Shown: positions 26,465 through 35,319, numbered from the stretch's first letter. The stretch is 64,000 nucleotides of DNA from Clostridium minihomine (GCF_900240385.1 NZ_OEQH01000005.1:1-64000); one strand, 5' to 3'. The notes: generated by a model from the sequence alone, not told the origin. Numbers and translations: made by a program.

Positions 26465-27330
26465 AGAGAATATTAGCGCTGGGACTAAGTGTGTTGCTCT
26501 TGGCAGGGGCAATGGCTGGCTGCGGCCAGACCGGAAAAGGCTCAAAAACCGTAAAACTGGGGTATGTGAACTGGGCAGAGGGAATTGCCATGACGAATCT
26601 GGCAGCCGCTGTGATGGAAGATGAAATGGGTTACAAAGTGGAATTGACCATGGCAGACGTAGCCCCGGTGTTCACCTCGGTAGCCAGCGGGAATACCGAT
26701 GCATTTATGGATGCCTGGCTTCCCATTACTCATGAAGATTATATGAATAAATATGGAGATAAACTGGACGATTTGGGAATCAATTATGATAACGCACGGC
26801 TTGGGCTGGCGGTTCCCAGTTATGTTCCGGTAAACAGTGTTGAAGAACTTAACGCGAACAAAAACTTGTTCAACGGTGAAATCATCGGCATTGATTCCGG
26901 AGCGGGACTGATGCGGGTAACAGAACAGGCTATTTCGGAATACGGTTTGGATTATAAGCTTTTGCCGGGTAGCGGCCCCACCATGACAGCTGCCTTGCAG
27001 AAAGCCATTAACGCCAACGAGCCGATTGTGGTAACCGCTTGGAAACCCCACTGGAAATTCTCCCGTTGGGATTTAAAGATGCTGGAAGATCCGAAAGAAA
27101 TCTTCGGTGCAGCAGAGGACATTCATACCGTGGCCAGAAAAGGTCTTGCTGAGGATATGCCGGACGTGGCGGAATTCCTGACCAATTTTAGAATGGATGA
27201 GCAGGAGCTTGGCAGCCTGATGGATGCCATTGAAAATGATGGCGGCGAGCCGTTGGATGTGGCCAGAAAATGGGCCAAAGACAACGCAGAGCTGGTGCAG
27301 AACTGGCTGCCGGAAAAAGCGGAATCATAA
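26461..27330 (+). CDS. opuAC: Glycine betaine-binding lipoprotein, copy 2
   Basis: 289-residue paralogue of the preceding gene with its own lipoprotein signal (MKRILALGLSVLLLAGAMAG then Cys). The start is ATG 26461, which overlaps the previous stop as ATGA and has GGAGG about 8 bp upstream; a longer frame from 26377 lies inside copy 1 in another phase. The ligand-site aromatics are conserved. Two binding proteins for one importer suggest different affinity or ligand range (inference). A terminator follows. Confidence 0.9.
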   Translation: MKRILALGLSVLLLAGAMAGCGQTGKGSKTVKLGYVNWAEGIAMTNLAAAVMEDEMGYKVELTMADVAPVFTSVASGNTDAFMDAWLPITHEDYMNKYGDKLDDLGINYDNARLGLAVPSYVPVNSVEELNANKNLFNGEIIGIDSGAGLMRVTEQAISEYGLDYKLLPGSGPTMTAALQKAINANEPIVVTAWKPHWKFSRWDLKMLEDPKEIFGAAEDIHTVARKGLAEDMPDVAEFLTNFRMDEQELGSLMDAIENDGGEPLDVARKWAKDNAELVQNWLPEKAES

Positions 27331-27342
27331 AATCGAAACATG

Positions 27343-27383
27343 TATTAAAAAAGGCTCTTCGCATTGGCGAAGGGCCTTTTTAA
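27343..27383. terminator. Bidirectional terminator between opuA and hydG
   Basis: AAAAAGGC-TCTTCGC pairs with GCGAAG-GGCCTTTTT. It lies between convergent operons and can serve both. Confidence 0.85.
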
Positions 27384-27437
27384 TAGAATAATATTCATCA
27401 ATAAAAGGATATAACGGCATCTGCCGAAAAATTGCTC

Positions 27438-28823
27438 TTACAGGAATAAGTCCCGTTCTCCGGCTTCCATGCGGGCGATATTGGTGCGCACCACACGCTG
27501 TACCCGGGGGTTTTCAATTTTCTCAATCTCAGATTCCAGCAGCTTGCGGCCCATTTCCAAAAGCTCTGGATCTCCATAATCCAGCATGTATTCCAAAAGA
27601 GTCATCAAAGCATTGGGGGTGCACACATATTGAATGGCGCCGCTTTTTGCCAGCTGCATAAAACGGTCGCCGGTGCGCCCCTGACGGTAACAGGCGGTGC
27701 AGTAGCTGGGGATATAGCCGTTTCCAATCAGCGTCTTAATCACTTCCAGCGGCCGGCGTTCGTCCGAAAGCTGGAACTGGCCCGATACCGCAGCCTGGGG
27801 TGCTTCGTCCTCTTCTTTATAGCCGCCGATTTCGGTGTTGGAGCCGGCACTGATTTGAGAGACACCGTAACGGAGCACCTCATCCCGCATTTGTGCGGAT
27901 TCGCGGGTGGACATAATGATGCCGGTATAGGGAACCGCAATCCTTAGAATTGCCACCAGATGTTTAAAGGTGTCGTCGTCCACCAAATGAGGGAAATCCT
28001 TCAGGGTCATGCCTTCTGCCTGCTTTAAGCGGGGCATCGAGATGGTGTGGAAGCCCACGCCGAATTTTTCTTCCAGATGAGCATTGTGCATCATCAGACC
28101 CAGCACTTCATATTTGGCGTCATACAGACCAAACAGAACGCCGGCGCCCACATCCTCAATCCCGGCCTCCATGGCACGGTCAAAGGAACCCAAGTGATAT
28201 TGGTAATCGCCTTTGCGACAGTTGGGGTGCATCCGGTCATAAGTGGGTTTATGATAGGTTTCTTGAAACAGAATGTAAGTGCCGATGCCCTTTTCGTGCA
28301 GCATACGGTATTCTTCCACTGTGGTGGCCGCTATGTTTACATTGACCCGGCGAATACTGCCGTTGTCCAGCTTGGTTTCATAGATGGCATCCAGTGCTTC
28401 TAAAATATAGTTGATATCGCAGTTGACGGGATCTTCCCCGGCTTCCAGTGCCAGACGCTTGTGCCCCATACGCTCTAATACCCGGACTTCCTGCTGAATT
28501 TCTTCTCGGGTCAGGCGGCGGCGCTTCATTTGGTTGCACCGCTGAAAGCCGCAGTATACGCAGCTGTTTACGCAGTAGTTGGACACATAAAGAGGCGCAA
28601 ACAAGACAATTCGGTTTCCGTAAATTTTTCGTTTGATTTCACCGGCTACACGATAAATACGATCCAGCAGTTCCGGTTCCGTTACATGCAGCAGCAAAGC
28701 AATGTCCAGATAGCTCAGCTGTTTGCCCTCTTCGGCACGGCGTACGGCTTCTTCTTTTTCAGCAGTGCTGCTGGCAGATGCCTGCGCCAACAGGTCCTCA
28801 ATCAGCTTGTGATCAATTTGCAT
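27438..28823 (-). CDS. hydG: [FeFe]-hydrogenase maturation radical SAM enzyme HydG
   Basis: 461-residue tyrosine lyase that makes the CO and CN ligands of the H-cluster. The radical-SAM cluster cysteines are Cys84, Cys88 and Cys91 (CVNSCVYC). The HydG-specific C-terminal region has CTACYRQGRTGDRF with a further Cys about 22 residues on, which binds the auxiliary dangler-iron cluster. The 5' end overlaps hydE by 11 bp. Last gene of a four-gene maturation operon; no hydrogenase structural gene is in the window. Confidence 0.94.
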   Translation of the reverse strand: MQIDHKLIEDLLAQASASSTAEKEEAVRRAEEGKQLSYLDIALLLHVTEPELLDRIYRVAGEIKRKIYGNRIVLFAPLYVSNYCVNSCVYCGFQRCNQMKRRRLTREEIQQEVRVLERMGHKRLALEAGEDPVNCDINYILEALDAIYETKLDNGSIRRVNVNIAATTVEEYRMLHEKGIGTYILFQETYHKPTYDRMHPNCRKGDYQYHLGSFDRAMEAGIEDVGAGVLFGLYDAKYEVLGLMMHNAHLEEKFGVGFHTISMPRLKQAEGMTLKDFPHLVDDDTFKHLVAILRIAVPYTGIIMSTRESAQMRDEVLRYGVSQISAGSNTEIGGYKEEDEAPQAAVSGQFQLSDERRPLEVIKTLIGNGYIPSYCTACYRQGRTGDRFMQLAKSGAIQYVCTPNALMTLLEYMLDYGDPELLEMGRKLLESEIEKIENPRVQRVVRTNIARMEAGERDLFL

Positions 28824-29850
28824 AAGACACTCTCCTATCCTTATGGTCCCCCCGGTCCACCGTTAAGGTGTATCCGGTCCGTTCAACACGGCCCTGGATG
28901 CAGAAACGGCATTCTGCCGCTTCGTCGCCGGTACAGATCTTATTGTCATAAAGCAAGTATTTTTTTCTTACATCCACCGGGGAAAGGTTTGGCATTACCA
29001 CGTTTGCCCCGGCTTTCAGTACTTTTTCGCGGCCCAGAGGATCCAGTGTTCCCACTGCGGTGGTGGCGGGCAGCAAAACCGCCGGCAGCATAACCCGCAG
29101 CATTGCCACCATCAAAATCGTTTGCTCCAGCGTGCCGGCAGAGTAGCTGCCAAAAGGCGTATCCTTTTGGGGGATAAAAGGGCCGATGCCCACCATGTGG
29201 GGTTGCAGTTCTTTTAAGAACAACAGATCATCCGCAAGACATTCCGGGGTCTGAAAAGGGGAACCCACCATAAAGCCCGCCCCAACTTGATAGCCGATTT
29301 CCCGCAGATCCCAAAGACATCGCCGGCGATTGTCCCAGAGCATCTCTTTTGGGTGCAGCTGGCGGTAATGAATGTCGTTAGCGGTTTCGTGGCGCAGCAA
29401 ATAACGCTCTGCCCCGGCATCATACAGCCGCTGATACGATTCCCGGCTTCGTTCCCCCAAAGACAGCGTAATGGCGCAGTCCGGGAAAGCGGTGCGAATG
29501 GAATGGACAATGCGCTCTAATCGGTCATCGGTAAAATAGGGATCCTCTCCGCCTTGAAGCACAAAGGTGCGGTATCCCAGCTGCCACCCCAACTGACAGC
29601 ATTCCAGAATCTGCTCTTGGATCAGGCGGTAGCGCTCCGCATTGTGATTATCTTTGCGGATGCCGCAGTAATAACAGTTGTTTTTGCAGTAGTTGGTGAA
29701 TTCAATCAGGCCCCGGGTGTACACATCGCGGCCGTAACTGAGAAGGCGCAGGCGGTTGGATTCTTCAATCAATTCCTGCCGCTCTGTGCCGCCGTTTTTC
29801 CGGATGAAGTCTGCCAGTTCCTCTCGGGTCATTCGATTTAGATCACGCAT
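28813..29850 (-). CDS. hydE: [FeFe]-hydrogenase maturation radical SAM enzyme HydE
   Basis: 345-residue radical SAM enzyme that processes the iron synthon made by HydG for the H-cluster. Cluster cysteines are Cys55, Cys59 and Cys62 (CKNNCYYC). It shows FVLQGGEDPYF, the RHETAN segment and the NLSPVDVRKKYLLYDNK region typical of HydE. The second-cluster cysteines near the C-terminus appear as CRFC. It overlaps hydF by 8 bp and hydG by 11 bp, so the three maturases are made in concert. Confidence 0.94.
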   Translation of the reverse strand: MRDLNRMTREELADFIRKNGGTERQELIEESNRLRLLSYGRDVYTRGLIEFTNYCKNNCYYCGIRKDNHNAERYRLIQEQILECCQLGWQLGYRTFVLQGGEDPYFTDDRLERIVHSIRTAFPDCAITLSLGERSRESYQRLYDAGAERYLLRHETANDIHYRQLHPKEMLWDNRRRCLWDLREIGYQVGAGFMVGSPFQTPECLADDLLFLKELQPHMVGIGPFIPQKDTPFGSYSAGTLEQTILMVAMLRVMLPAVLLPATTAVGTLDPLGREKVLKAGANVVMPNLSPVDVRKKYLLYDNKICTGDEAAECRFCIQGRVERTGYTLTVDRGDHKDRRVSYAN

Positions 29851-31045
29851 GGCAAAATTCCTCCTGTTTTTGGATTTCCGGTATCGGCTGCAACACTCGA
29901 TCTAAAATTCCGGTGACATAGGCGATCAGCACGCCATAATTGACAATGGGCACCTGACAGTTTTGCGCCTGCTCAATGCGGTGCAGCATTTCGGTTCGGT
30001 TGATCATACAGGCACCGCAATGCACCACCAGTGCATATTCGCGCAGATCTTTGGTATAGGTCAGGCCGGAACAGAATTCAAATTCCAACTGTTTGCCGGT
30101 TTTTTCCCGAAGCCACCGGGGAATTTTCACCTTCCCGATGTCGTCCTCTTGCCGGTGGTGGGTGCAGGCTTCCGCAATTAAAATGCGGTCATTGTCCTTG
30201 AGGCGGGCAATGGCACGGGCTCCTGCTGCCAGTTCCTGCAAATCTCCTTTGGCCCGGGCAAACAGAATGGAAAAAGAGGTAAGCGGAATGGCCGAGGGCA
30301 GCAGATTTGCCACTTCTTTAAATACCTGAGAATCCGTAATGACCAAAGCGGGTGGGTGAGCCAAAGCTGCCAATGCTTGGGGAATTTCTTTTGGCTGCAC
30401 CACCAGCGCGGGGGCTCCCAATTCCAATAAAGCGCGCAAAACCTGTTGCTGGGGCAAAATCAAACGCCCTTTGGGTGCAGAAGCATCAATGGGGGTAACC
30501 AGCAGTACCACGTCACCGGGCATCACCAGACCGTCCAGAAGTCCCGGAGCCTTTGCTCCCGGTTTTGCATGGGACAAGTTTTCGATGAGCTGTAACATTC
30601 CCTGCCCGATTTGGGCAGAAACCGCCACGGCGTTTTGCGGGGGCGGTGCGCTGCCGGGCAAATCGGTTTTGTTCCAGACCAAAATGACCGGAAGCCCGCG
30701 TTGGCGCAATTGCTCTAAAAAGGATTCTTCCGATTTGTCCAGTCCGGTTCCGGCGTCTGCCACATAAAGGACGATATCGGTTCGGCCCAGAACTTCTAAG
30801 GATTTTTCCTTTCGCAAATCGCCCAAATCCCCGGTGTCATCTAGGCCGGCCGTGTCAATCAGCACACAAGGGCCAAGGGGAAACAGTTCCATGCTTTTGT
30901 AAACGGGATCTGTGGTTGTTCCCTTTTGATCGGACACAATCGCTGTGTTTTGCCCGGTCAAAGCGTTAATCAGGCTGGATTTCCCGGCGTTGCGCTTTCC
31001 AAACAGGGCGATGTGGGTGCGAACTCCTCTGGGGCTAAGCTCCAT
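29843..31045 (-). CDS. hydF: [FeFe]-hydrogenase maturation GTPase HydF
   Basis: 400-residue scaffold that assembles the diiron subcluster and passes it to the hydrogenase. An N-terminal GTPase (P-loop GKRNAGKS at 16-23, DTAGLDD, NKTD) is followed by the dimerisation domain and the C-terminal cluster domain with CTHH and HCGAC, the CxH...HCxxC ligand set of HydF. It directly abuts the TM1266-family regulator gene upstream. Confidence 0.94.
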   Translation of the reverse strand: MELSPRGVRTHIALFGKRNAGKSSLINALTGQNTAIVSDQKGTTTDPVYKSMELFPLGPCVLIDTAGLDDTGDLGDLRKEKSLEVLGRTDIVLYVADAGTGLDKSEESFLEQLRQRGLPVILVWNKTDLPGSAPPPQNAVAVSAQIGQGMLQLIENLSHAKPGAKAPGLLDGLVMPGDVVLLVTPIDASAPKGRLILPQQQVLRALLELGAPALVVQPKEIPQALAALAHPPALVITDSQVFKEVANLLPSAIPLTSFSILFARAKGDLQELAAGARAIARLKDNDRILIAEACTHHRQEDDIGKVKIPRWLREKTGKQLEFEFCSGLTYTKDLREYALVVHCGACMINRTEMLHRIEQAQNCQVPIVNYGVLIAYVTGILDRVLQPIPEIQKQEEFCHA

Positions 31046-31300
31046 TCAGGAAACCTCCTTTTTGGAAATAGAAGTTTTGACGGTCACATAATTTAACCTG
31101 CCCAGCTTTCCGGTCAGGCTGTTGATTTCATCGGTGGTGCTGACAACCACTAAGGACACAACGGCCATGTTTTCTTCTGGCATCGGAATTCCCATGCGGC
31201 CTTTGACGATTCCCTGAAAGGAGGAAATCACCTGATTGAATTCCTTCTGACACAAGTTGGGCTGTTCTAAAATGGCGCTGATAACGGCAACTCGGTTCAT
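31046..31300 (-). CDS. TM1266-family putative iron-only hydrogenase system regulator
   Basis: 84-residue ACT-like/NikR-C-like small protein of the family annotated as iron-only hydrogenase system regulator, usually encoded with hydEFG. It has no DNA-binding domain, so regulation of transcription is not obvious. CAGGAGG precedes the ATG, and the T-run of an intrinsic terminator ends only about 10 nt before that site, so its translation start sits at the exit of a leader attenuator. Confidence 0.8.
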   Translation of the reverse strand: MNRVAVISAILEQPNLCQKEFNQVISSFQGIVKGRMGIPMPEENMAVVSLVVVSTTDEINSLTGKLGRLNYVTVKTSISKKEVS

Positions 31301-31510
31301 TTAAAAATCCTCCTGTAAATAAAAAAAGCCTTTCCAAATTCGGAAAGGCTCTGATTGCAGAAAAAGGCATAATACAACCGGCGGCAAACCGAAGAATCGG
31401 GTGAGCCGCATGTTTCCTTTCAGATCAGCAATGCTTTTCCGTCAGATAAAAATAGAATGCTTGCAGACGCACTTTCGCAAAGAATAATCTCTGTGAAAAT
31501 GAAAGTCTGT
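31301..31510 (-). promoter_or_regulatory. ~200-nt leader with hairpins and terminator (attenuator/riboswitch candidate) of the hyd operon
   Basis: On the minus strand transcription should start near 31510. The leader contains a CAGAC/GTCTG + CTTTC/GAAAG hairpin close to the 5' end, a compact hairpin with outer pairs GCGGC/GCCGC (31405-31409 with 31381-31385) and inner CCGA/TCGG, and then the terminator at 31320-31350. A promoter-distal terminator directly before the first ribosome site is the layout of an attenuator or riboswitch. No known class was recognised. Confidence 0.55.
31320..31350 (-). terminator. Leader terminator of the hyd maturation operon
   Basis: Read on the minus strand: AGCCTTTCC, loop GAATTT, GGAAAGGCT, then a run of seven T. 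Located between the promoter and the first gene. Confidence 0.85.
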
Positions 31511-31516
31511 GGCTTC

Positions 31517-31545
31517 ATTATAAAGGGAAACAGAAACCTTGTCAA
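31517..31545 (-). promoter_or_regulatory. Promoter of the hyd maturation operon
   Basis: On the minus strand: TTGACA (31545-31540), 17-bp spacer, TATAAT (31522-31517), a perfect consensus. Confidence 0.88.
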
Positions 31546-32109
31546 CCGCTTCACAATCCCGGTTTCGCATGAAAAATGGCGCTGATTCCGGCAAATGATT
31601 TTTACTGGCTCGTTTGTTGCAAAGCACCTTCATTTTATCTTTAAACTTTAAAAAATGTTTTTCAAAAACACTTGTGATTTTCGATTAAAAGGGATCAAAA
31701 CAGCACGAAATTGATATACTGAATGTATTTTTATAGTTAAGGATACTGTTTGTTTATTTATTTTTGATCAATTGCAATGGTTTGTTTGCGTATTCTTTGA
31801 TACCGTGTTTGATGAAGTGTCTGCCAAATTCTTGAAATGCTGAGAAAGCACTGAAAACACCCGGCACAAATGTTGCAAAATTCCTCTAGAAAAAGAACGG
31901 AAAAGTTTACCCGAGTATGATTTCTTAAAAGCCCAAAGTGGTGAGAAACGGAATTGGGGGTATAAGAAAAAACGGGTAAATAGAACTCGAAACAAAATTA
32001 GTCTGAAAAGATAGCGCGCGTTTTGCTTACTGTTTTGTGAAAAGGTTAATTGCATGCAATTTTCACGAATCTATCTTTCATATTATTTTTAGGAATTCCA
32101 GTGAAAACA
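31546..32109. other. 564-bp divergent intergenic region
   Basis: Lies between the hyd promoter (leftward) and the diaminopimelate dehydrogenase promoter (rightward). AT-rich; I see no credible gene or strong hairpin. Confidence 0.45.
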
Positions 32110-32138
32110 TTGACAGTTACGAAATGAACAAATAAAAT
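32110..32138 (+). promoter_or_regulatory. Promoter of diaminopimelate dehydrogenase gene
   Basis: TTGACA (32110-32115), 17-bp spacer, TAAAAT (32133-32138). AAAGGAGG follows shortly before ATG 32161, so the leader is very short. Confidence 0.75.
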
Positions 32139-32160
32139 AAATGAAAAAGGAGGAATACTC

Positions 32161-33060
32161 ATGGAAAAGATAAGGATTGCAATTGTAGGGTACGGCAATA
32201 TTGGAAAATATGCACTGGAAGCTGTTTTGGCGGCTGAAGATATGGAACTTGCAGGTGTTGTTCGCAGAAATGCCAGCAACGAAATGCCCAAAGAACTCGG
32301 CGGAATCACGGTCACAGAAGATATTACAAAGCTGGGAAAGGTGGATGTTGCCTTGCTTTGCACACCCACACGCAGCGTACAGGAATATGCAGAAAAATAC
32401 CTGGCATTGGGTATCAATACAGTTGACAGCTTTGATATTCATACATCCATTGTAGATTTAAGAAAAACTCTGGATCAAAAAGCAAAAGAAGCTGGACGAG
32501 TTTCGGTTCTTTCTGCCGGGTGGGACCCGGGAAGTGACTCGGTAGTGCGCACCTTGATGCAGGCTTGCGCCCCCAAAGGGATTACCTACACCAATTTTGG
32601 CCCCGGCATGAGCATGGGCCACACTGTGGCAGCCAAGGCGGTTAAGGGGGTAAAAGGCGCTTTGTCCATGACTATCCCGCTGGGAACCGGTGTTCACAGA
32701 AGAATGGTGTATGTGGAATTGGAAGAGGGAGCCAGCATTGACACGGTGAGCAAGGCAATCAAAAGTGATGATTATTTTGCCCACGATGAAACTCATGTGA
32801 TTCAGGTTCCGGATATCAAAGCCGTAATTGACCGCGGCCATGGCGTTCATATGATTCGCAAGGGTGTTTCCGGCACAACAGATAATCAGATTTTTGAGTA
32901 CAATATGACCATTAACAATCCGGCGCTGACTTCTCAGGTGATGGTGGCATGTGCCAGAGCATCCATGAAGCAGCAGCCCGGCGCTTATACCATGATCGAG
33001 ATTCCGGTGATCGACTTGCTGCCCGGCAGCCGTGAATCCCTGATTGCTGCGTTGGTATAA
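32161..33060 (+). CDS. ddh: meso-Diaminopimelate dehydrogenase
   Basis: 299-residue NADPH-dependent enzyme making meso-DAP in one step from tetrahydrodipicolinate, ammonia and NADPH. Rossmann motif [14 protein letters not shown]; substrate-site phrases include [30 protein letters not shown] and GVSGTTDNQ. The length of about 300 residues fits the Symbiobacterium-like group rather than the longer Corynebacterium type. Monocistronic with its own promoter and terminator. It would supply the meso-DAP used by MurE at 20268. Confidence 0.92.
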   Translation: MEKIRIAIVGYGNIGKYALEAVLAAEDMELAGVVRRNASNEMPKELGGITVTEDITKLGKVDVALLCTPTRSVQEYAEKYLALGINTVDSFDIHTSIVDLRKTLDQKAKEAGRVSVLSAGWDPGSDSVVRTLMQACAPKGITYTNFGPGMSMGHTVAAKAVKGVKGALSMTIPLGTGVHRRMVYVELEEGASIDTVSKAIKSDDYFAHDETHVIQVPDIKAVIDRGHGVHMIRKGVSGTTDNQIFEYNMTINNPALTSQVMVACARASMKQQPGAYTMIEIPVIDLLPGSRESLIAALV

Positions 33061-33110
33061 TTTGATTTTTTGCCAAGTTTAAAATTTAGACGGATGCCTT
33101 TTTGTATGGA

Positions 33111-33155
33111 GAAAGAAAGGAGATTGCCTGTGGGTAATGTCCTTTCTTTTTTTTA
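33111..33155 (+). terminator. Terminator of ddh
   Basis: GAAAGAAAGGA (33111-33121) pairs with TCCTTTCTTTT (33140-33150) and is followed by more T. Confidence 0.85.
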
Positions 33156-33289
33156 TTCAAAAAATCTTGTGCCATAAAACTGGTAACAAATCTTGCTAGC
33201 AGTCTTTCTTTTCTTTGCAAAATGCACATCTCTTTTTGCTAAAATAAAAAAAGAACAGCAAAGATTCCCATAATTATGCAAAAGAAGCC

Positions 33290-33319
33290 TTGATGGAAGG
33301 AAAGATGTTATGTTATACT
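33290..33319 (+). promoter_or_regulatory. Promoter of the MocR-like regulator
   Basis: TTGATG (33290-33295), 18-bp spacer, TATACT (33314-33319). The start is expected near 33326, just before the palindrome. Confidence 0.65.
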
Positions 33320-33330
33320 AACAAAAACAC

Positions 33331-33352
33331 AAAGTTAGTTATAACTAACTTT
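33331..33352 (+). promoter_or_regulatory. 22-bp perfect palindrome, GTTAG-N6-CTAAC box 1
   Basis: Each 11-bp half reads AAAGTTAGTTA toward the centre at 33342. It contains GTTAG (33334-33338), six bases, CTAAC (33345-33349), the same motif and spacing seen before FTR1 and the AraC fusions. It lies at about +5 to +26, where a bound protein would block transcription. Confidence 0.75.
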
Positions 33353-33414
33353 TGCGGCGTGTTTATGAAACAAAACGAAATCTGAGGGAAATGGGTTGAG
33401 AGGAATTAAAAAAT

Positions 33415-34821
33415 ATGTGGGTATTGAATGAGGAGAATAAAACCCCGCTTTATGCCCAATTGTATCGGCAGATTAAAGCGGATATTTTAAGCGGGAAGCT
33501 GAAACCCGGAACAAAACTGAAATCCAGCCGGGCGGTATCGGCGGAATTTCGCATCAGCAGAAATACGGTGGAGCTGGCCTATAACCAGCTGTTTGCAGAG
33601 GGCTTTATTATCAGCCAGCCGCGAAAAGGTTATTATGTGGATGCACAGAATATTCACCCGTTTTTACAGTGTGAAGCGGTAAGTCCTCAGCAGGAATTAA
33701 AGGTGTCTGAACCTGAAATTCTTTATGATTTTCAGCGAGGCAGACTTCTTTTGTCTGATCTTCCCTGCAGCCGGTGGCAAAGGCTGCTGAATCGGTGTTT
33801 TCAGGATAATAAAGAAGCTCTTGCTTTGAAAAAATCAGTTTTTGGCGAACTGGGGCTTCGGACAGAAATTCAAAAACAGCTTCATAATTACCGGAATGTA
33901 ACGTGCAAGGTAGAGCAGATTGTTGTGACCACGGGAACACAGTTTTGCCTGGATTTGATCTGCCGGCTTTTACATTCCATTCATACAGGGGCAGAGATTG
34001 CCATGGAAGAACCGGGCGACGATCAGTCTCGAATTACACTGCAAAACCATGGTTTTTTCCCTTATCCGATGGGGGTGGATTCTCAGGGGGCGATGGCCAA
34101 ATCTTTGACGGGAACCAATGTAACGGCGGCTTATGTAACCCCGTCGCATCAATTCCCCACCGGGACTGTGATGTCGTTGTCCCGGCGAAATGAATTCGCC
34201 CAATGGGCTGTTCGCAAAAATACATTTTTAATTGAAGACGATCACAACTGCCACTTTCAACATGGCCACAAGCCGCTGCCGTCCATTCAGTCCCTTTGCC
34301 CGGATCGGGTTTTTTACATCGGCGGATTTTCTGATATCTTGTTTCCTTGTGTGAATGTTTCTTATCTGGTAGTGCCCGAGCCTTTGCTGGACACACTGCA
34401 CCAGTGGATCGATCACCATGCACCCTTTGTGCCTTTTCTCACGCAAAAACCATTGGAGCTGTTTTTAAAAGAAGGGTACTGGGAAAGTCATTTGAGAAAA
34501 ATGCGGAAAATTCAAACAGCCAAATGTGAAAGTCTGTTGAGCGCGTTAAAAAATAAATTTGGGGACAGTATCTCCATTTCCGGTTTTCAGTCCGGGTTGC
34601 ATCTGCTGATTCAGGCCAGGTGGCCGGCTTCTGAAGAGGAACTGATTCATCAGGCCCGGCTAGCCGGTGTGGGGGTGTATCCCACTTCACAATATTGGTT
34701 TTATCCCGTGAAATATGAGTATGGAACAGTGCTTTTAAATTATGGGGGAATTCCGCTGGAAGAGATTTCTGTTGCGGTGGATTTGCTTTATCAGGCTTGG
34801 CGCGGGGACAAAAGCAGATAG
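33415..34821 (+). CDS. Degenerate MocR/PdxR-family (GntR-HTH + aminotransferase-like) regulator lacking the PLP lysine
   Basis: 468-residue MocR-type protein. An N-terminal GntR winged helix (about 10-75, SRNTVELAYNQLFAEGFI) is fused to an aminotransferase-fold domain with the family phrase YVTPSHQFPTGTVMS. Two core sites are altered: the FSK segment whose Lys forms the aldimine with PLP reads GGFSDILFP (Asp307), and the EDDYDSEF stretch reads EDDHNCHF followed by QHGHKP, giving His277, Cys279, His280, His283 and His285. It therefore probably does not bind PLP as an aldimine; metal sensing is an inference from this cluster and from the iron genes that follow. Its promoter carries the same palindrome as the iron genes, so it may be the regulator and autoregulated. 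Confidence 0.8.
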   Translation: MWVLNEENKTPLYAQLYRQIKADILSGKLKPGTKLKSSRAVSAEFRISRNTVELAYNQLFAEGFIISQPRKGYYVDAQNIHPFLQCEAVSPQQELKVSEPEILYDFQRGRLLLSDLPCSRWQRLLNRCFQDNKEALALKKSVFGELGLRTEIQKQLHNYRNVTCKVEQIVVTTGTQFCLDLICRLLHSIHTGAEIAMEEPGDDQSRITLQNHGFFPYPMGVDSQGAMAKSLTGTNVTAAYVTPSHQFPTGTVMSLSRRNEFAQWAVRKNTFLIEDDHNCHFQHGHKPLPSIQSLCPDRVFYIGGFSDILFPCVNVSYLVVPEPLLDTLHQWIDHHAPFVPFLTQKPLELFLKEGYWESHLRKMRKIQTAKCESLLSALKNKFGDSISISGFQSGLHLLIQARWPASEEELIHQARLAGVGVYPTSQYWFYPVKYEYGTVLLNYGGIPLEEISVAVDLLYQAWRGDKSR

Positions 34822-34945
34822 AGAAAAAACTGGCTCTATAAAACCGTTTCAGGCTGGTTCTTGTGCCCTTGGCTTCGGCTCCTTAAAATGTTTTTATGGG
34901 CGGGTGCGTTTCTTTGCCCAAATACATTCTAAGGGATTGGTCGTG

Positions 34946-35233
34946 ATGCGATTATCATTGGCGCCAATGGGCGAATTGTTGCAAGTGAAAGCAATTTGGC
35001 TGGATGAATCTGCACAAGAGGGGCTGGAACAAGCCGGCATTACAGTGGATAGTAAGGTTTATATTGTACACAAAACTTACGGTGACGCCCTGATTCTAGG
35101 GGTGGGGGAACGCCGAGTTGCCGTTGGTGAGGAACTGGCCCGAAAAATTATTGTGGAATCCGATTCTTCGACGCAGGACTGCTGCCAAATGTCTTTTGGA
35201 ATTACTTTGAGAAAGCGGTTTGGCCTTTTTTAG
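34946..35233 (+). CDS. feoA: FeoA-domain protein
   Basis: 95-residue SH3-like FeoA protein, with MRLSLAPMGELLQVKAIW at the N-terminus and ALILGVGERRVAVGEELARKI at the end of the beta-barrel, as in ferrous-iron FeoA. The C-terminal tail has DCCQM. The start is ATG 34946 (or the GTG one codon before), about 10 bp after AAGGG; a longer frame from 34742 begins inside the MocR gene and is not real. No feoB follows; instead the FTR1 gene comes next, so it may serve a different partner here. Confidence 0.75.
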   Translation: MRLSLAPMGELLQVKAIWLDESAQEGLEQAGITVDSKVYIVHKTYGDALILGVGERRVAVGEELARKIIVESDSSTQDCCQMSFGITLRKRFGLF

Positions 35234-35290
35234 AATTTTTAGGGGCAGGAAGGAAGAAACTGGAACCATAGAGAATTTTGAAACTGGCTC

Positions 35291-35319
35291 TTGCGCTTGA
35301 AGTTAGAAATGACTAACAT
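35291..35319 (+). promoter_or_regulatory. Promoter of the FTR1/P19 iron operon with embedded box 2
   Basis: TTGCGC (35291-35296), 17-bp spacer, TAACAT (35314-35319). GTTAG (35302-35306)-AAATGA-CTAAC (35313-35317) covers spacer and -10, a typical repressor position. A GCCCAAAG/CTTTGGGC hairpin follows in the leader (about 35339-35363). Confidence 0.7.

Larger units (their letters stand above)
33156..33414 (+). other. Upstream region of the MocR-like gene
   Basis: 259 bp holding a promoter and a perfect palindrome, both listed separately. Nothing else recognised. Confidence 0.5.

Noticed and set aside
34742-34945. N-terminal extension of the FeoA protein
   Set aside because: Begins inside the MocR gene and has no domain; FeoA homology starts at 34946.
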